A stretch of 33,661 nt of DNA from an uncultured Myxococcales bacterium (GCA_903847405.1 CAINDP010000107.1:1-33661); one strand, 5' to 3'; counted from the first letter of the stretch, positions 23,199 to 32,726 are shown. Numbers and translations are program-made. Notes: generated from the sequence alone by a model not told the origin.

Positions 23199-24487
23199 TG
23201 TCCGATCGCATCCTGCACATCGACGCGGACCGGTACGACGAGGTGGTCCTGAAGGCGGAACAGCCCGTCGTGGTGGACTTCTACAGTTCCGAATGCCCGC
23301 CGTGCGAGGCCCTGGCAGCGAAGTTCGAAGCCCTGGCCGAGGTGTACGGCGAGGACGTGCGGTTCGTGAAGATCTTCCGGCAGGGGAATCGCGACCTGGC
23401 CCAGTCCCTGGGCGTGGCCTCGTCGCCCACGCTGATCTTCTACCGCAACGGCCAGCAGACCGGCGATCGCCTGATCGGCGGCATCAAGCGGGCGGACGTC
23501 GAACGGAACCTGGGGGCGATGCTGCCGGCCCCGCGGGCCAAGGCACTGGCTGCCGCCGTGCCGCACACCCGCACGGAATGCGACGTGCTGATCGTCGGCG
23601 CGGGCCCGGCCGGGCTGACGGCCGGGATCTACACGGCCCAGGCGCGCTTCAAGACCGTCACCATCGACCGGGCGCTGCCGGGCGGGAACCTGGCCATCAC
23701 CCACCAGGTGTCGAACTTCCCCGGGTTCATCGAGCCGCAGCCCGGCTACATGCTGGCCCACGCCATGTCCGAGCAGTCGGCGAAGGCCGGCGTCCATCAC
23801 CGGTCCGCCGTGGACCTGACGCGGGTGGACCTGGCCGCGAAGGAAGTCGAAATCGACGGCGTGGAAACGATCCACGCCCGGAAGATCATCGTCGCGACCG
23901 GCTCGTCCCCCCGGCCCATCGGCGTGAAGGGCGAAATGGAGTACCGCGGCCGCGGCCTGTCGTACTGCGCCACCTGCGACGCGAAGTACTACCAGGACAA
24001 GCACGTCGTGGTCATCGGCGGCGGCAACTCGGCCGTCGAGGAATCACTGTTCATCGCGAAGTTCGCGTCGCGCATCACCATCGTGCACCAGTTCGACACG
24101 TTCCAGGCCAACAAGGCCTCCCAGGAGGCGCTGCTGGCCAACCCGAAGGTCACCGTGCGGTTCGGGCACGAGCCCCGGGAATTCGTTGGTGTGGGCGACA
24201 CGGTCGGCGAGGTGGTGGTGGAGAACCTGGCCACCCACGAACGGGAACGGATCGCCTGCGACGGCGTGTTCATCTTTGCCGGGATGCGCCCGAACCTGGA
24301 AGCGTTCGAGGGCATCTTCCACCAGGACAAGTTCGGCTACGTGATGGTCCAGGAGGACATGCGGACGAACGTCCCCGACGTGTTCGCGGCAGGTGACGTG
24401 CGCAGCAAGACCTTCCGACAGATGACAACGGCCGTCTCCGATGGCACGATTGCGGCGATGGCCATTGCGCGGGAACTGGGGGACTGA
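23195..24487 (+). CDS. Thioredoxin-thioredoxin reductase fusion
   Basis: The 430-residue protein starts with a thioredoxin-like domain (1-110) whose active site is ECPPC (Cys34, Cys37) in place of the usual WCGPC. It continues into a full thioredoxin reductase (about 127-430) with the FAD motif VLIVGAGPAGLTAG, redox CATC (Cys258, Cys261), NADPH-site VVVIGGGNSAVEES and C-terminal FAD motif DVFAAGDVRSK. N-terminal fusion is the reverse of the C-terminal order of Mycobacterium leprae TrxB. NADPH electrons would pass through the reductase to the attached thioredoxin. The start at 23195 overlaps the radical SAM stop by ATGA, so translation is coupled. It likely serves the adjacent enzyme or peptide. 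Confidence 0.9.
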   Translation: MMSDRILHIDADRYDEVVLKAEQPVVVDFYSSECPPCEALAAKFEALAEVYGEDVRFVKIFRQGNRDLAQSLGVASSPTLIFYRNGQQTGDRLIGGIKRADVERNLGAMLPAPRAKALAAAVPHTRTECDVLIVGAGPAGLTAGIYTAQARFKTVTIDRALPGGNLAITHQVSNFPGFIEPQPGYMLAHAMSEQSAKAGVHHRSAVDLTRVDLAAKEVEIDGVETIHARKIIVATGSSPRPIGVKGEMEYRGRGLSYCATCDAKYYQDKHVVVIGGGNSAVEESLFIAKFASRITIVHQFDTFQANKASQEALLANPKVTVRFGHEPREFVGVGDTVGEVVVENLATHERERIACDGVFIFAGMRPNLEAFEGIFHQDKFGYVMVQEDMRTNVPDVFAAGDVRSKTFRQMTTAVSDGTIAAMAIARELGD

Positions 24488-24531
24488 AGCGGGTTCGGCG
24501 GTCCAGGCCGCCCTGCCCCGAAGGAGGAACC

Positions 24532-24702
24532 GTGAAGCGCGAGATCACGATCCGGGAATTCGTTGCCGACCTGCTGCGCCGCATCGACAACACCAAGACG
24601 ATCGACTGCTGCAAGGAAGAAATCAAGACGTTCGCCCGCCTGGCGCTGGAAAAGATGCCCGACGAGAAGATCGTCATCGACTGGAAGGAAGATCGCGCCT
24701 AG
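24532..24702 (+). CDS. 56-residue protein with a CC pair
   Basis: This small GTG-started gene has an excellent AAGGAGG ribosome-binding site four bases upstream. It encodes MKREITIREFVADLLRR, then a central IDCCKEEIKTFARLAL and an acidic/basic tail ending WKEDRA. It is predicted helical and soluble, with Cys26-Cys27 as its only cysteines. It follows the Trx-TrxR fusion by 44 bp on the same strand, so it is probably the last gene of the unit. I know no family for it. The repeated vicinal-cysteine theme links it with the CCCC-tailed methyltransferase and the 53-residue peptide. Confidence 0.7.
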   Translation: MKREITIREFVADLLRRIDNTKTIDCCKEEIKTFARLALEKMPDEKIVIDWKEDRA

Positions 24703-24766
24703 GAACCGTCCAGAATCCCGCCAGGAACAGGTTGAGTACCCGCTTTTTCGGCCAATCAACAAGCCG

Positions 24767-24793
24767 TTGAATCCTAGACAAGAAGGGTATAGT
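24767..24793 (+). promoter_or_regulatory. Possible promoter of the CheR-kinase genes
   Basis: TTGAAT (24767-24772) and TATAGT (24788-24793) have a 15-bp spacer, shorter than ideal, in an AT-rich gap before the ATG at 24824. Confidence 0.3.
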
Positions 24794-24823
24794 TTCAACC
24801 GACTCCCGACCGGAAGGCCGTAG

Positions 24824-25681
24824 ATGGCGGAAGACGGCACGGCGCCAGGCGGCACGCCGGAGATGGACAATCTCGTCGAGGTCATGCGCCGGGTTCACGG
24901 GCTTGGTGTCTCCCACTACGACCTGTCGTTTCTGACCAAGTCGGTGGAGAAACGCAGGTTGGCCGCGGCCTGCGCGACGCCCGCGGCCTATGTCGAACGT
25001 CTGACCCGGGATCGGGCCGAGGCCGAGACGCTTTTCGGGTCACTGGCGATCCACCACAGCGAGCTCTTCCGGGAAACGCTGACCTTCGCGCTGCTCGAAC
25101 AAAGGATCCTGCCCGGGCTGGTGGCGAGGAAGGAGGCTTCCGATCGCACCGAACTTCGGATCTGGTCGGCAGGCTGCGCTGCCGGGCAAGAGGCCTGCTC
25201 CCTCGCGATCCTGCTGCTCGAGCTTTCCGAGACGCGCGACAGCCCCGTCCCCTTCCGCATCTTCGCCACGGACAGTTCCGAGGCCCAGCTCGCTCTGGCG
25301 CGCGCCGGCAAGTACGACGAGGTCGCCATGCGCAAAGTACGCCTCGGGCACCTCGCGCGCTGGTTCTCCCGCCAGGGGCCGTCCTGGGTCACCGCCAACG
25401 CGGTCCGGGAACGGGTGCATTTCTCCGCCCACGACCTGCTCGACCCGCGCAGCACGACTCCGCCCGAGAGCATCTTCGGGGAGTTCGACCTGGTGCTGTG
25501 CTGCAACCTGCTTTTCTACTACCGGCCCGAAGGCCGGCAGCTCATCCTGGACAAGCTGCGGAGCAGCCTGGCTCCGGGCGGCTATCTGGTGACCGGTGAA
25601 GCGGAACGAGATCTGGTACTGCGGGCTGGCGGCTTCTACTCGACAGCGCTGCCGACGCCGGTCTTTCAGAGGGAGAGGTGA
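24824..25681 (+). CDS. cheR: CheR-type protein-glutamate methyltransferase
   Basis: The 285-residue protein shows the CheR pattern: an N-terminal helical domain, IHHSELFRE (compare TNHTSFFRE) near residue 77, the SAM-binding [17 protein letters not shown] (113-129), an [15 protein letters not shown] segment and [11 protein letters not shown], a variant of the RNVLIYF motif. CheR transfers methyl groups to glutamates of chemoreceptors, but no receptor, CheA or CheB is nearby, so it likely acts on one of the adjacent sensor kinases. RBS GGAAGG precedes the ATG. Its codon use (many CTC leucines) differs from the genes to its left. Confidence 0.9.
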   Translation: MAEDGTAPGGTPEMDNLVEVMRRVHGLGVSHYDLSFLTKSVEKRRLAAACATPAAYVERLTRDRAEAETLFGSLAIHHSELFRETLTFALLEQRILPGLVARKEASDRTELRIWSAGCAAGQEACSLAILLLELSETRDSPVPFRIFATDSSEAQLALARAGKYDEVAMRKVRLGHLARWFSRQGPSWVTANAVRERVHFSAHDLLDPRSTTPPESIFGEFDLVLCCNLLFYYRPEGRQLILDKLRSSLAPGGYLVTGEAERDLVLRAGGFYSTALPTPVFQRER

Positions 25682-25685
25682 GTCC

Positions 25686-28655
25686 ATGAGGCTCAAGGAC
25701 ATCCAGATCGTCACGCAACTGCGCCTCGGTCTGGGCGCCATCCTGCTGCTCGTGGTGGGCCTCGGCGTCGTGGCCTGGCTTCAGACGGACACGCTCGGGC
25801 TCTCGACGGCGGACCTCTACAACCATCCGCTCACGGTCCGCCGGGCGCTGGGCAGCCTGGAGGTCTCCGTCGAGCGCATGGCAGTGCACACCCGTGACCT
25901 GTTCATTCAACAGACCGAGCCGGACGTCGAGGCGTCTCTGCAGGACATCGAGACCGAGAAGGCCAACATCGAGCGGCAGCTCCTCGTCCTGTCCGACCGC
26001 TACCTCGGTCCGCGCCTCGACATCACCAGCCTGCAAGACGAGATCTTGAAGTGGAACGTCCTGCGCACGGAGACCATCCGGCTGTACAGGGAGGGGAAAC
26101 GAGCCGAAGCGGAGGCTCGCGTGACGCGCGGTGGTGTCCAGACCGCCCAGGGGGAGGTGCTCCGAAGCCAATTGCGGAAGATCGACGACTTCGCCCTCAA
26201 CAAGGGCGAACAATTCTACGCGGAGGCCATGGCGCAGAACCAGGCCATCCACCGGCAACTGGCGGTCATCGTCTCCGTCATCCTGCTCCTGGGCCTGGTC
26301 ATCTCCTGGTTCCTGCTCAAGGCGATCAAGACCCCTCTTGCGGAGTTGACGACGACGGCGGAGCAGTTCGGCCAGGGCAAGCTGGGCGCCCGCAGCGGGT
26401 CTGTCTCGACCACCGAGGTCGGACTCCTGGCCCAGGCGTTCAACACCATGGCCGAAACGATCCAGGGCGAGATGGCCTTCAGGGAGCAGGCCGTCGAGTG
26501 CAAGGCCGCCATGGTGGCCGACCTCGAGACCCGTACCTCCGGCTTGAAGGTCCTGGAGTCGCTGATGCGGCTGACCGGATCGCAGGTGGGGGCGATCTAC
26601 CTCTTGAACGCGCGGGGCACCGACTACGAGGCGCTGGAATCCATCGGGCTGGGCGCAGCCGGACGCGCGCCGTTCTCCGCCACGATGCGCGAGGGCGAGC
26701 TGGGGGCCGCCGTGGCGACCCGGAAGATCCTGCGCATCTCGGAGATCCCTGCGGATACGCCCTTTGCCTTCGCCGCGGTGAGCGGCGAGTTCACCCCGCG
26801 CGAGATCGTCACCATTCCGCTGGTGGCGGGGGCCGAGGTCGTGGCGGTGATTTCGCTGGCGAGCATCCAGAGCTTCACGCCGGCGGCCACGCGACTCGTG
26901 GCAGAGATGCAGCCGGGGCTCGCCACCTGGGTCGGCAGCCTGCTGGCCCACCGGCGCATCACGGCCTTGAGCGAGGGGCTCGAACACCAGAACCGCGAGC
27001 TGGAGTCCCAGAAGATGGAGCTTGGCAGGCAGGCGGACGAGCTTGGCGAGCAGAACGCCGAACTGGCGATGCAGAAGCAGCAGGTCGACGAGGCCAACCG
27101 GCTCAAGAGTGCGTTTCTGTCCAACATGAGCCACGAACTGCGCACGCCGCTCAACTCGGTCATCGCCCTGTCGGGCGTGCTGGGCCGCCGGCTGGCCCAG
27201 AGCATCCCCGAGCAGGAGCGGGGCTACCTCGATGTGATCGAGCGCAACGGCAAGCACCTCCTGGCGTTGATCAACGACGTGCTCGATCTGTCGCGGATCG
27301 AGGCCGGCAAGGCGGACATCAGGGTCGGCCGCTTCTCGGTCCGCGAACTGGTCAGCGAGATCGTGGCGGGCCTGGAGATCCAGGCACGAGACAAGGGCCT
27401 CGCCCTCGACAACCAGGTCGCCGCGAGCCTGCCGCTCCTGGAAAGCGACGCCGACAAGTGCCGCCACATCCTGCAGAACCTGGTCGGCAACGCGGTCAAG
27501 TTCACCGCCGTCGGCCAGGTGTCCATCGCGGCCGTCGTCGTGGGCGAGGCGATCGAGATCGCGGTGAGCGACACCGGGATCGGCATCGCGGCGGAGGCGC
27601 AGGCGTTCATCTTCGACGAGTTCCGCCAGGCCGACGACAGCACCTCCCGCAAGTACGGCGGCACCGGGCTGGGCCTCGCCATCGCCCGCCGGTACGCCCG
27701 CCTGCTCGGGGGCGATGTGACCGTGCAGAGCACCCCGGACAGGGGCTCCACCTTCACCCTCAGGCTGCCGCTCGTGGCGGGCGCCTCCGCGGGTGCCGCT
27801 GTTCCGCCGGCCCAATGGCACGCGGCGAAGCGCCCGGGGCCGGCGCCTGCCGGCCGTGGGCAACACATCCTGCTCGTCGAGGACAGCGAGCCGGCGGTGA
27901 TCCAGATGACCGATATCCTGCAGGCTCAGGGCTACCGTGTGGAAGTGGCTCGTGACGGCAAGGCGGCCCTGGAGCTGCTTTCGCACACCTCCCCCGCGGC
28001 GTTGATCCTCGACCTGATGATGCCCGAGGTGGACGGCTTCCAGGTGCTCAAGGCGCTCCGGGCGGTGCCGCGGACGGCCCCGCTGCCGGTCTTGATCCTG
28101 ACCGCCAGGCACGTGACCCCGCAGGAGTTGAGCTTCCTGGTAGGCAATCACATCCACCAGTTGATCCAGAAGGGCGACGTCGATCGGGCCGGTCTGCTCG
28201 CCGCGGTTTCCGAGATGGTCGAGCCACGCGTCGAGGCGCCAGCCGCACCGCCGCTGCCTTCGCGGCGAAGGCGCCGCCCCACGCGCGCCGGCAAACCCGT
28301 CGTGCTGGTGGTGGAGGACGATCCCGACAACCTGCACACCGCGAAGGCCCTGCTGGAGGAGCACTATCAGGTCGTCGCGGCCGAGGACGGCAGGCAGGGC
28401 CTCGACCAGGCTCGCCGGCACCGGCCGGACGTCATCCTGATGGATATCGCCATGCCGAGGCTCGACGGCATCCAGGCCCTGGCGGCGCTGCGCCAGGACG
28501 AAGCCCTGCGGGACATCCCGGTGATCGCGGTCACCGCCAGCGCCATGACCGGCGATCGGGAGTCGATCCTGGCGCACGGCTTCGACGGCTACCTTTCGAA
28601 GCCCATCGAACACGAATCGCTGATGAAGATCCTGCGCGATTGGCTCGACGAGTAG
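25686..28655 (+). CDS. Hybrid sensor histidine kinase with two receiver domains
   Basis: The 989-residue protein has, in order, a membrane helix (about 10-33), a periplasmic helical sensor region, a second membrane helix (about 192-212), HAMP, a GAF-type domain (about 285-420), a coiled coil, HisKA with SHELRTPLN (His483) and HATPase with the G boxes GTGLGLAIA. It ends with two receiver domains, with acceptor Asp776 (LILDLMMPE) and Asp920 (ILMDIAMPR). Both receivers retain the Asp and a conserved Lys. The start at 25686 follows the CheR stop by four bases with GAGAGGTGA upstream. It probably works with CheR and the next kinase in a non-chemotactic phosphorelay. Confidence 0.93.
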   Translation: MRLKDIQIVTQLRLGLGAILLLVVGLGVVAWLQTDTLGLSTADLYNHPLTVRRALGSLEVSVERMAVHTRDLFIQQTEPDVEASLQDIETEKANIERQLLVLSDRYLGPRLDITSLQDEILKWNVLRTETIRLYREGKRAEAEARVTRGGVQTAQGEVLRSQLRKIDDFALNKGEQFYAEAMAQNQAIHRQLAVIVSVILLLGLVISWFLLKAIKTPLAELTTTAEQFGQGKLGARSGSVSTTEVGLLAQAFNTMAETIQGEMAFREQAVECKAAMVADLETRTSGLKVLESLMRLTGSQVGAIYLLNARGTDYEALESIGLGAAGRAPFSATMREGELGAAVATRKILRISEIPADTPFAFAAVSGEFTPREIVTIPLVAGAEVVAVISLASIQSFTPAATRLVAEMQPGLATWVGSLLAHRRITALSEGLEHQNRELESQKMELGRQADELGEQNAELAMQKQQVDEANRLKSAFLSNMSHELRTPLNSVIALSGVLGRRLAQSIPEQERGYLDVIERNGKHLLALINDVLDLSRIEAGKADIRVGRFSVRELVSEIVAGLEIQARDKGLALDNQVAASLPLLESDADKCRHILQNLVGNAVKFTAVGQVSIAAVVVGEAIEIAVSDTGIGIAAEAQAFIFDEFRQADDSTSRKYGGTGLGLAIARRYARLLGGDVTVQSTPDRGSTFTLRLPLVAGASAGAAVPPAQWHAAKRPGPAPAGRGQHILLVEDSEPAVIQMTDILQAQGYRVEVARDGKAALELLSHTSPAALILDLMMPEVDGFQVLKALRAVPRTAPLPVLILTARHVTPQELSFLVGNHIHQLIQKGDVDRAGLLAAVSEMVEPRVEAPAAPPLPSRRRRRPTRAGKPVVLVVEDDPDNLHTAKALLEEHYQVVAAEDGRQGLDQARRHRPDVILMDIAMPRLDGIQALAALRQDEALRDIPVIAVTASAMTGDRESILAHGFDGYLSKPIEHESLMKILRDWLDE

Positions 28656-28659
28656 GGGC

Positions 28660-30669
28660 ATGAAACCCATGAACGCGAACCAACTGAGGATCCTGGCCAT
28701 CGATGATCAGCGCGACAACCTCACGACGCTGGAGGCCGTGCTGGCCGACGCCCTTCCCGGGTGCCAGCTGCTGACCGCATCGGACGGCCCTCGCGGAATC
28801 GCAATGGCCCGGGAAGCAGATCCCGACGCCATCCTCCTCGATATCGTCATGCCGGACATGGACGGCTTCGAGGTGTGCCGGCGTCTGAAGGCCGATGAGC
28901 GCTTGCGCGACATCCCGGTGGTCTTTCTGACCGCGCTGGGGACAGACCGCGAGACCCGCGTCAAGGCCCTCGAAGCCGGCGCCGAGGCGTTTGTCACCAA
29001 GCCACCCGACGAGCTGGAGCTTCTGGCGCAGATCCGGGCCATGGCCAAGCTGAAGACCGCCCACCGGATGCGGCGGCTGGAACGCGATGAGCTGGCCGCG
29101 CTGGTAGCGGAGCGCACCCACCACCTCGAACAGGAGCTGGCCGCACGCAAGCGGGCGGAGGATGCGCTGCGCGAGAGCGCAATCCAGTTGCAGAAGATCT
29201 TCGACATCCTGCCCATCGGCTTGTGGTTTGCCGACAAGACCGGCAAGCTCCTCAGGGGCAATCCCGCCGGCGTGAATATCTGGGGCGCGGAACCCTGCGT
29301 GGATCCCTCCCAGTATGGCGTGTTCAAGGCCCGGCGCCTGCCTTCCGGCGAGGAGATCGCCCCCGACGACTGGGCGCTCGCCCACACCATACGCGAAGGG
29401 ACGACCACCCTCGACGAATTGCTGGAGATCGACGCCTTCGACGGCCGGAAAAAGATCATTCTCAATTCCACCGCCCCGGTGCTGGACGACGACGGCGCGG
29501 TCCTGGGCGCCGTGATCGTCAATCAGGACATCACCTTGCGGAAGCGGTTCGAGGCGGCATTGAGCGCCAGCGAGGAGCGGTACCGCGTGAGCTTTGAGAT
29601 GGCGGCCGTCGGCAAGGCGTGGACCTCGTTGGAGGGGCGTTTGCTCCGCGTGAACAAGGCGTTTGCAGACATGCTCGGATACGCTCCCGATGAACTCCTG
29701 GGCAAGGCGTTCACGGAAATCACCCATCCCGAGGATCGGGAATCCAGCGCGGCAGCGGTGCGATCCATGATCGCGGGGGAGAAGTCGGTACTTTTCGAGA
29801 AACGCTATCTGCACAAGGACGGCAGCGCGGTCTGGGTGAATGTCGCCGCCGCCGCGGTGCGTAATGCCGGTGGCGAGTTGGACCACTTCATCGTGGATTT
29901 TCTGGACATCAGCATGCGCAGGCAGGCGGAAAGGGAGCAGCAGTTGATCTCCGAGGAACTTCGCCAGAGGAACGAGGAACTGGAACGCTTCCACTACACG
30001 GCGTCCCACGACCTGAGAAGCCCGGCCGTGACCTTCCAGACGTTCCTGGGATTCCTGGAACGGGACCTGAAGTCCGGCGACGCCGTTCGGATCCGGAACG
30101 ACCTGAATCATCTGGGCGCGGCATCCGGGAAGATGGTCGCGCGACTGGACGACCTGCTGCACCTGTCCCGTCTGGGGCGCATCGAAGACCCGCCCGGGAG
30201 GTTCACGCTGCACGAACTGGTCGGCGAGGTGCAGGAAACGCTGGCCGGGACGATCGCCCTGCGCGAGGTGCGGATCGACGTCAGGGGACCGGACCTTGCG
30301 CTGTCGGGAGACCGCCGCCGACTGTCCGAGATCTGGCAGAACCTGGTGGAGAACGCGATCAAGTTCATGGGCGACCAGCCGGACCCCCGCATCGAAATCG
30401 GGGTGGATGCGGAGTGCGCGCCCCCCGTGTTCTACGTGCGGGACAACGGCATCGGCATCGACCCGCGATTCCTGGGGAGGATCTTCGACGTGTTCGAGAA
30501 ACTCGACGCCCGCTCCGTGGGCTCGGGCATCGGCCTGGCCATCGTCAAGAGGCTCGTGGAGTCGAAGGGGGGTCAGATCCGGGTGGAATCGGCGGGTCCT
30601 GGACAGGGCACGTGTTTCCACTTCACCCTTCCCGGGGCGGTTGCCGGTCCCGAGGTCGATTCCGCGTAG
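28660..30669 (+). CDS. Receiver-PAS-PAS histidine kinase, mosaic codon use
   Basis: The 669-residue protein begins with a receiver domain (Asp61 in LLDIVMPDMDG), followed by a coiled segment, two PAS domains (about 185-300 and 305-425), HisKA with YTASHDLRSP (His450) and a HATPase with NLVENAIKF and GSGIGLAIVKRL. The start could be ATG 28660 or, with better spacing from GGGG, ATG 28669. The first part uses many CTC and TTG leucine codons, whereas the HisKA-HATPase part (from about 29,960) uses almost only CTG, like the surrounding genome. This points to a fusion of imported sensor domains with a local kinase. It follows the hybrid kinase by four bases. Confidence 0.92.
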   Translation: MKPMNANQLRILAIDDQRDNLTTLEAVLADALPGCQLLTASDGPRGIAMAREADPDAILLDIVMPDMDGFEVCRRLKADERLRDIPVVFLTALGTDRETRVKALEAGAEAFVTKPPDELELLAQIRAMAKLKTAHRMRRLERDELAALVAERTHHLEQELAARKRAEDALRESAIQLQKIFDILPIGLWFADKTGKLLRGNPAGVNIWGAEPCVDPSQYGVFKARRLPSGEEIAPDDWALAHTIREGTTTLDELLEIDAFDGRKKIILNSTAPVLDDDGAVLGAVIVNQDITLRKRFEAALSASEERYRVSFEMAAVGKAWTSLEGRLLRVNKAFADMLGYAPDELLGKAFTEITHPEDRESSAAAVRSMIAGEKSVLFEKRYLHKDGSAVWVNVAAAAVRNAGGELDHFIVDFLDISMRRQAEREQQLISEELRQRNEELERFHYTASHDLRSPAVTFQTFLGFLERDLKSGDAVRIRNDLNHLGAASGKMVARLDDLLHLSRLGRIEDPPGRFTLHELVGEVQETLAGTIALREVRIDVRGPDLALSGDRRRLSEIWQNLVENAIKFMGDQPDPRIEIGVDAECAPPVFYVRDNGIGIDPRFLGRIFDVFEKLDARSVGSGIGLAIVKRLVESKGGQIRVESAGPGQGTCFHFTLPGAVAGPEVDSA

Positions 30670-30684
30670 CGACTGGACCCGGTC

Positions 30685-32664
30685 CTATCGTTCCGCCGCC
30701 GCTGCCCGCAGGATCTTGTCGGCAGCCATCACGCCGCTGTTGATCACCGCCGACTGCCCGCACCCCGGGAACGTCCAGGCCCCCGCCAGGAACAGGTTCG
30801 ACACCCCCGGAACCTCCTGGGGAAGGCGTTCCAGCAGGCTCTGGTCCGGGGTCTGGTGCCAGCCGTAGATCGTGCCCTTCGGGTTCAGCGTGAACGCCTG
30901 GAGGGTCTGGGGGGCCGCGACCTCGTAGATTTCCACGTGATCGGCCAGCCCCGGCAGGATGCGCGAGGCCCGCTGGATGAACGTGTTCGCGACGAGGTCC
31001 TTGACGTCCTTGAAGGCCCCGCGGTCGCCCGATTTCCAGTGGTCCCAGCAGTCGTCCCCGATCGTGCCGGTGATGCTGATCACGTTCTTGCCCGCGGGCG
31101 CCGCCGTGGCGTCCAGGACCGAGGTGTTCGAGATCAGGAGGATCGACGTCGATGGGTCGCAGTCCCGGATGGAATCGAAGGCCGCGGTGGTGTCCCAGGT
31201 GTCCTGGACCAGGATCTCGTGGACCCCGGCGAACTGGGGGGTGTAGTCCCGATCCGTCCCCAGGTAGACGACCGTGATGGGCCAGCCCGGCACCATGGCA
31301 TCGACCCGCGCGACGTAGTCCGCCGGCAGGTTCGCGCGCCCCACCAGGTCGATCGTCTGGGGCGCGTTGGCGTTCGACACGAACCACGTCGCCCGCAGGC
31401 AGGGCCCGCCGTCGGTTCTGACCTCGGTCGCCCGCCCGTCCTTCGTGCCGATGGCCGTCGCACCAAGGCCCAGGAAGATGCGCCCACCGTTCGCCTGGAT
31501 TTCGTCCGCCAGCGCGTCGGAAATCGACTGGGACCCGCCGACGAAGTTGTAGAAGCCGCCCAGGTGGTAGCTGTTCCACATCATGAAGAAATACAGCGCC
31601 GACAGGTTGTCCGGCTGCACCCCGACGTAGGACGACAACTGCGTCAGGATCGCGAACAACTTCGGGTCCGACACGTAGGACCGCACCGCGTCGCCCAGGG
31701 TGCCGTAGGCCCACTCCAGGAACCGCCCCACGTCCTCGGGATGGGTGGCCATGTAGGCGTTGAACGTGTCGCTGCCGGCCAGGTACGCGTCCAGCACCGC
31801 GACCATCTGCGGCACGTCGGTGAACAGGCGCCCCAGGCCCTCCGCGGACGCCGGGAACTTCGCGATCAGCCGGTCGCGGTAGGCCTCCAGGCCGTCGGGG
31901 GTTTCGAAGGTCTCCCCGTCCGGATAGAGGGTCCGGTACATCGCGTCGGCCTTGACGGGCGTCAGGCGATCCAGGATGCCGAGGTGATCGAACATCGTCC
32001 GGGTCGAGGGATTGGCCGGGTCGAACCCGCCCATGGCGTGCAGCGAGATTTCGAACCGGAAGTCGCCGCGTTGGAAGTTGGTCATGTAGCCGCCGACCTT
32101 GTTGTGGCGCTCCACCAGGGCGACCTTCATGCCCTGCCGCGCCAGGTGCGCCGCCGCGCCCAGCCCGCCGCCGCCCGCGCCGATGACCACGGCGTCGAAC
32201 GTTTCGACGGCCGGACAGATCGGGGTCGCCTGGTACCGGTGGCACGCCCCGCAGTCCCCGGGCCCCTCGAACGGCGGCACCACGGCAGGGTGGGCGGTCG
32301 TGTGGCATCCCGCGCAGTCGCCGGTCGAGTGCAGGATCGGCTGGTTGACGGCGCCGTTCGACCCGTGGCAGACGGCGCATTCCTGGGGGCGGGACCCGCC
32401 GTGGGTCGGGACATGGCAGGTCCCGCAGTCGGGCCGGCGCCACCCCGGGTGGGTGTCGGTCAGGCGCGCCGAGTCCACCATCGGCGTCGCAGACGTGATC
32501 GTGTGCAGGCCGGAATCGTCCGCGACTTCGGGCACGTCGTACCCTTGCTGATCCTCGTACCCGTACCCGTCCCCGTCCCCGTTCTGATCCCCGTACCCGT
32601 CCCCGTGCCCGCCGCACCCGGCCCCCCACAGCACCAGCGAGAGGACCGCAAACGAACGCCTCAT
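30685..32664 (-). CDS. Tetrahaem cytochrome-FAD oxidoreductase fusion lipoprotein
   Basis: I choose ATG 32664 (659 residues) because a signal peptide ending WGAGC (Cys17) follows and GGAGGGTGC precedes it. After a G/D/Y-rich linker come four CxxCH haem sites: CGTCH (80-84), CAVCH (96-100), CAGCH (117-121) and CGACH (138-142). From about 155 the protein is a CrtI/RetSat-like flavoprotein with the FAD motif VVIGAGGGGLGAAAHLAR and VERHNKVGGY. The C-terminal FAD motif is near LFLAGAWTFPGCGQSAV. Periplasmic electrons could flow between the flavin and the haems. Known relatives desaturate carotenoids or saturate retinol. A haem-flavin fusion in this exported form is unusual to me, and the substrate is unknown. 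Confidence 0.85.
   Translation of the reverse strand: MRRSFAVLSLVLWGAGCGGHGDGYGDQNGDGDGYGYEDQQGYDVPEVADDSGLHTITSATPMVDSARLTDTHPGWRRPDCGTCHVPTHGGSRPQECAVCHGSNGAVNQPILHSTGDCAGCHTTAHPAVVPPFEGPGDCGACHRYQATPICPAVETFDAVVIGAGGGGLGAAAHLARQGMKVALVERHNKVGGYMTNFQRGDFRFEISLHAMGGFDPANPSTRTMFDHLGILDRLTPVKADAMYRTLYPDGETFETPDGLEAYRDRLIAKFPASAEGLGRLFTDVPQMVAVLDAYLAGSDTFNAYMATHPEDVGRFLEWAYGTLGDAVRSYVSDPKLFAILTQLSSYVGVQPDNLSALYFFMMWNSYHLGGFYNFVGGSQSISDALADEIQANGGRIFLGLGATAIGTKDGRATEVRTDGGPCLRATWFVSNANAPQTIDLVGRANLPADYVARVDAMVPGWPITVVYLGTDRDYTPQFAGVHEILVQDTWDTTAAFDSIRDCDPSTSILLISNTSVLDATAAPAGKNVISITGTIGDDCWDHWKSGDRGAFKDVKDLVANTFIQRASRILPGLADHVEIYEVAAPQTLQAFTLNPKGTIYGWHQTPDQSLLERLPQEVPGVSNLFLAGAWTFPGCGQSAVINSGVMAADKILRAAAAER
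32555..32610 (-). repeat. Hexamer repeats in the lipoprotein linker
   Basis: Units of GACGGG or TACGGG (minus strand) repeat in this stretch and encode the DGYG/NGDGDGYG linker. The 16-nt ACGGGTACGGGTACGA core also occurs at 6902-6917, in the G-tract cluster. Confidence 0.7.
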
Positions 32665-32726
32665 GCACCCTCCCCGGGGACGTGTCCCTTTCTTCGCAGC
32701 GGATCTGGAAGTCATCGTGGGGGCTA

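Noticed and set aside
25542-28700. Minus-strand open frame of 1052 codons opposite the hybrid kinase
   Set aside because: It has low-complexity composition typical of GC-rich antisense frames and mirrors the kinase gene, which has clear domains.
30670-30690. GGACCCGGTCC palindrome as a bidirectional terminator between convergent genes
   Set aside because: Stem too short with a minimal loop and no T-tract.
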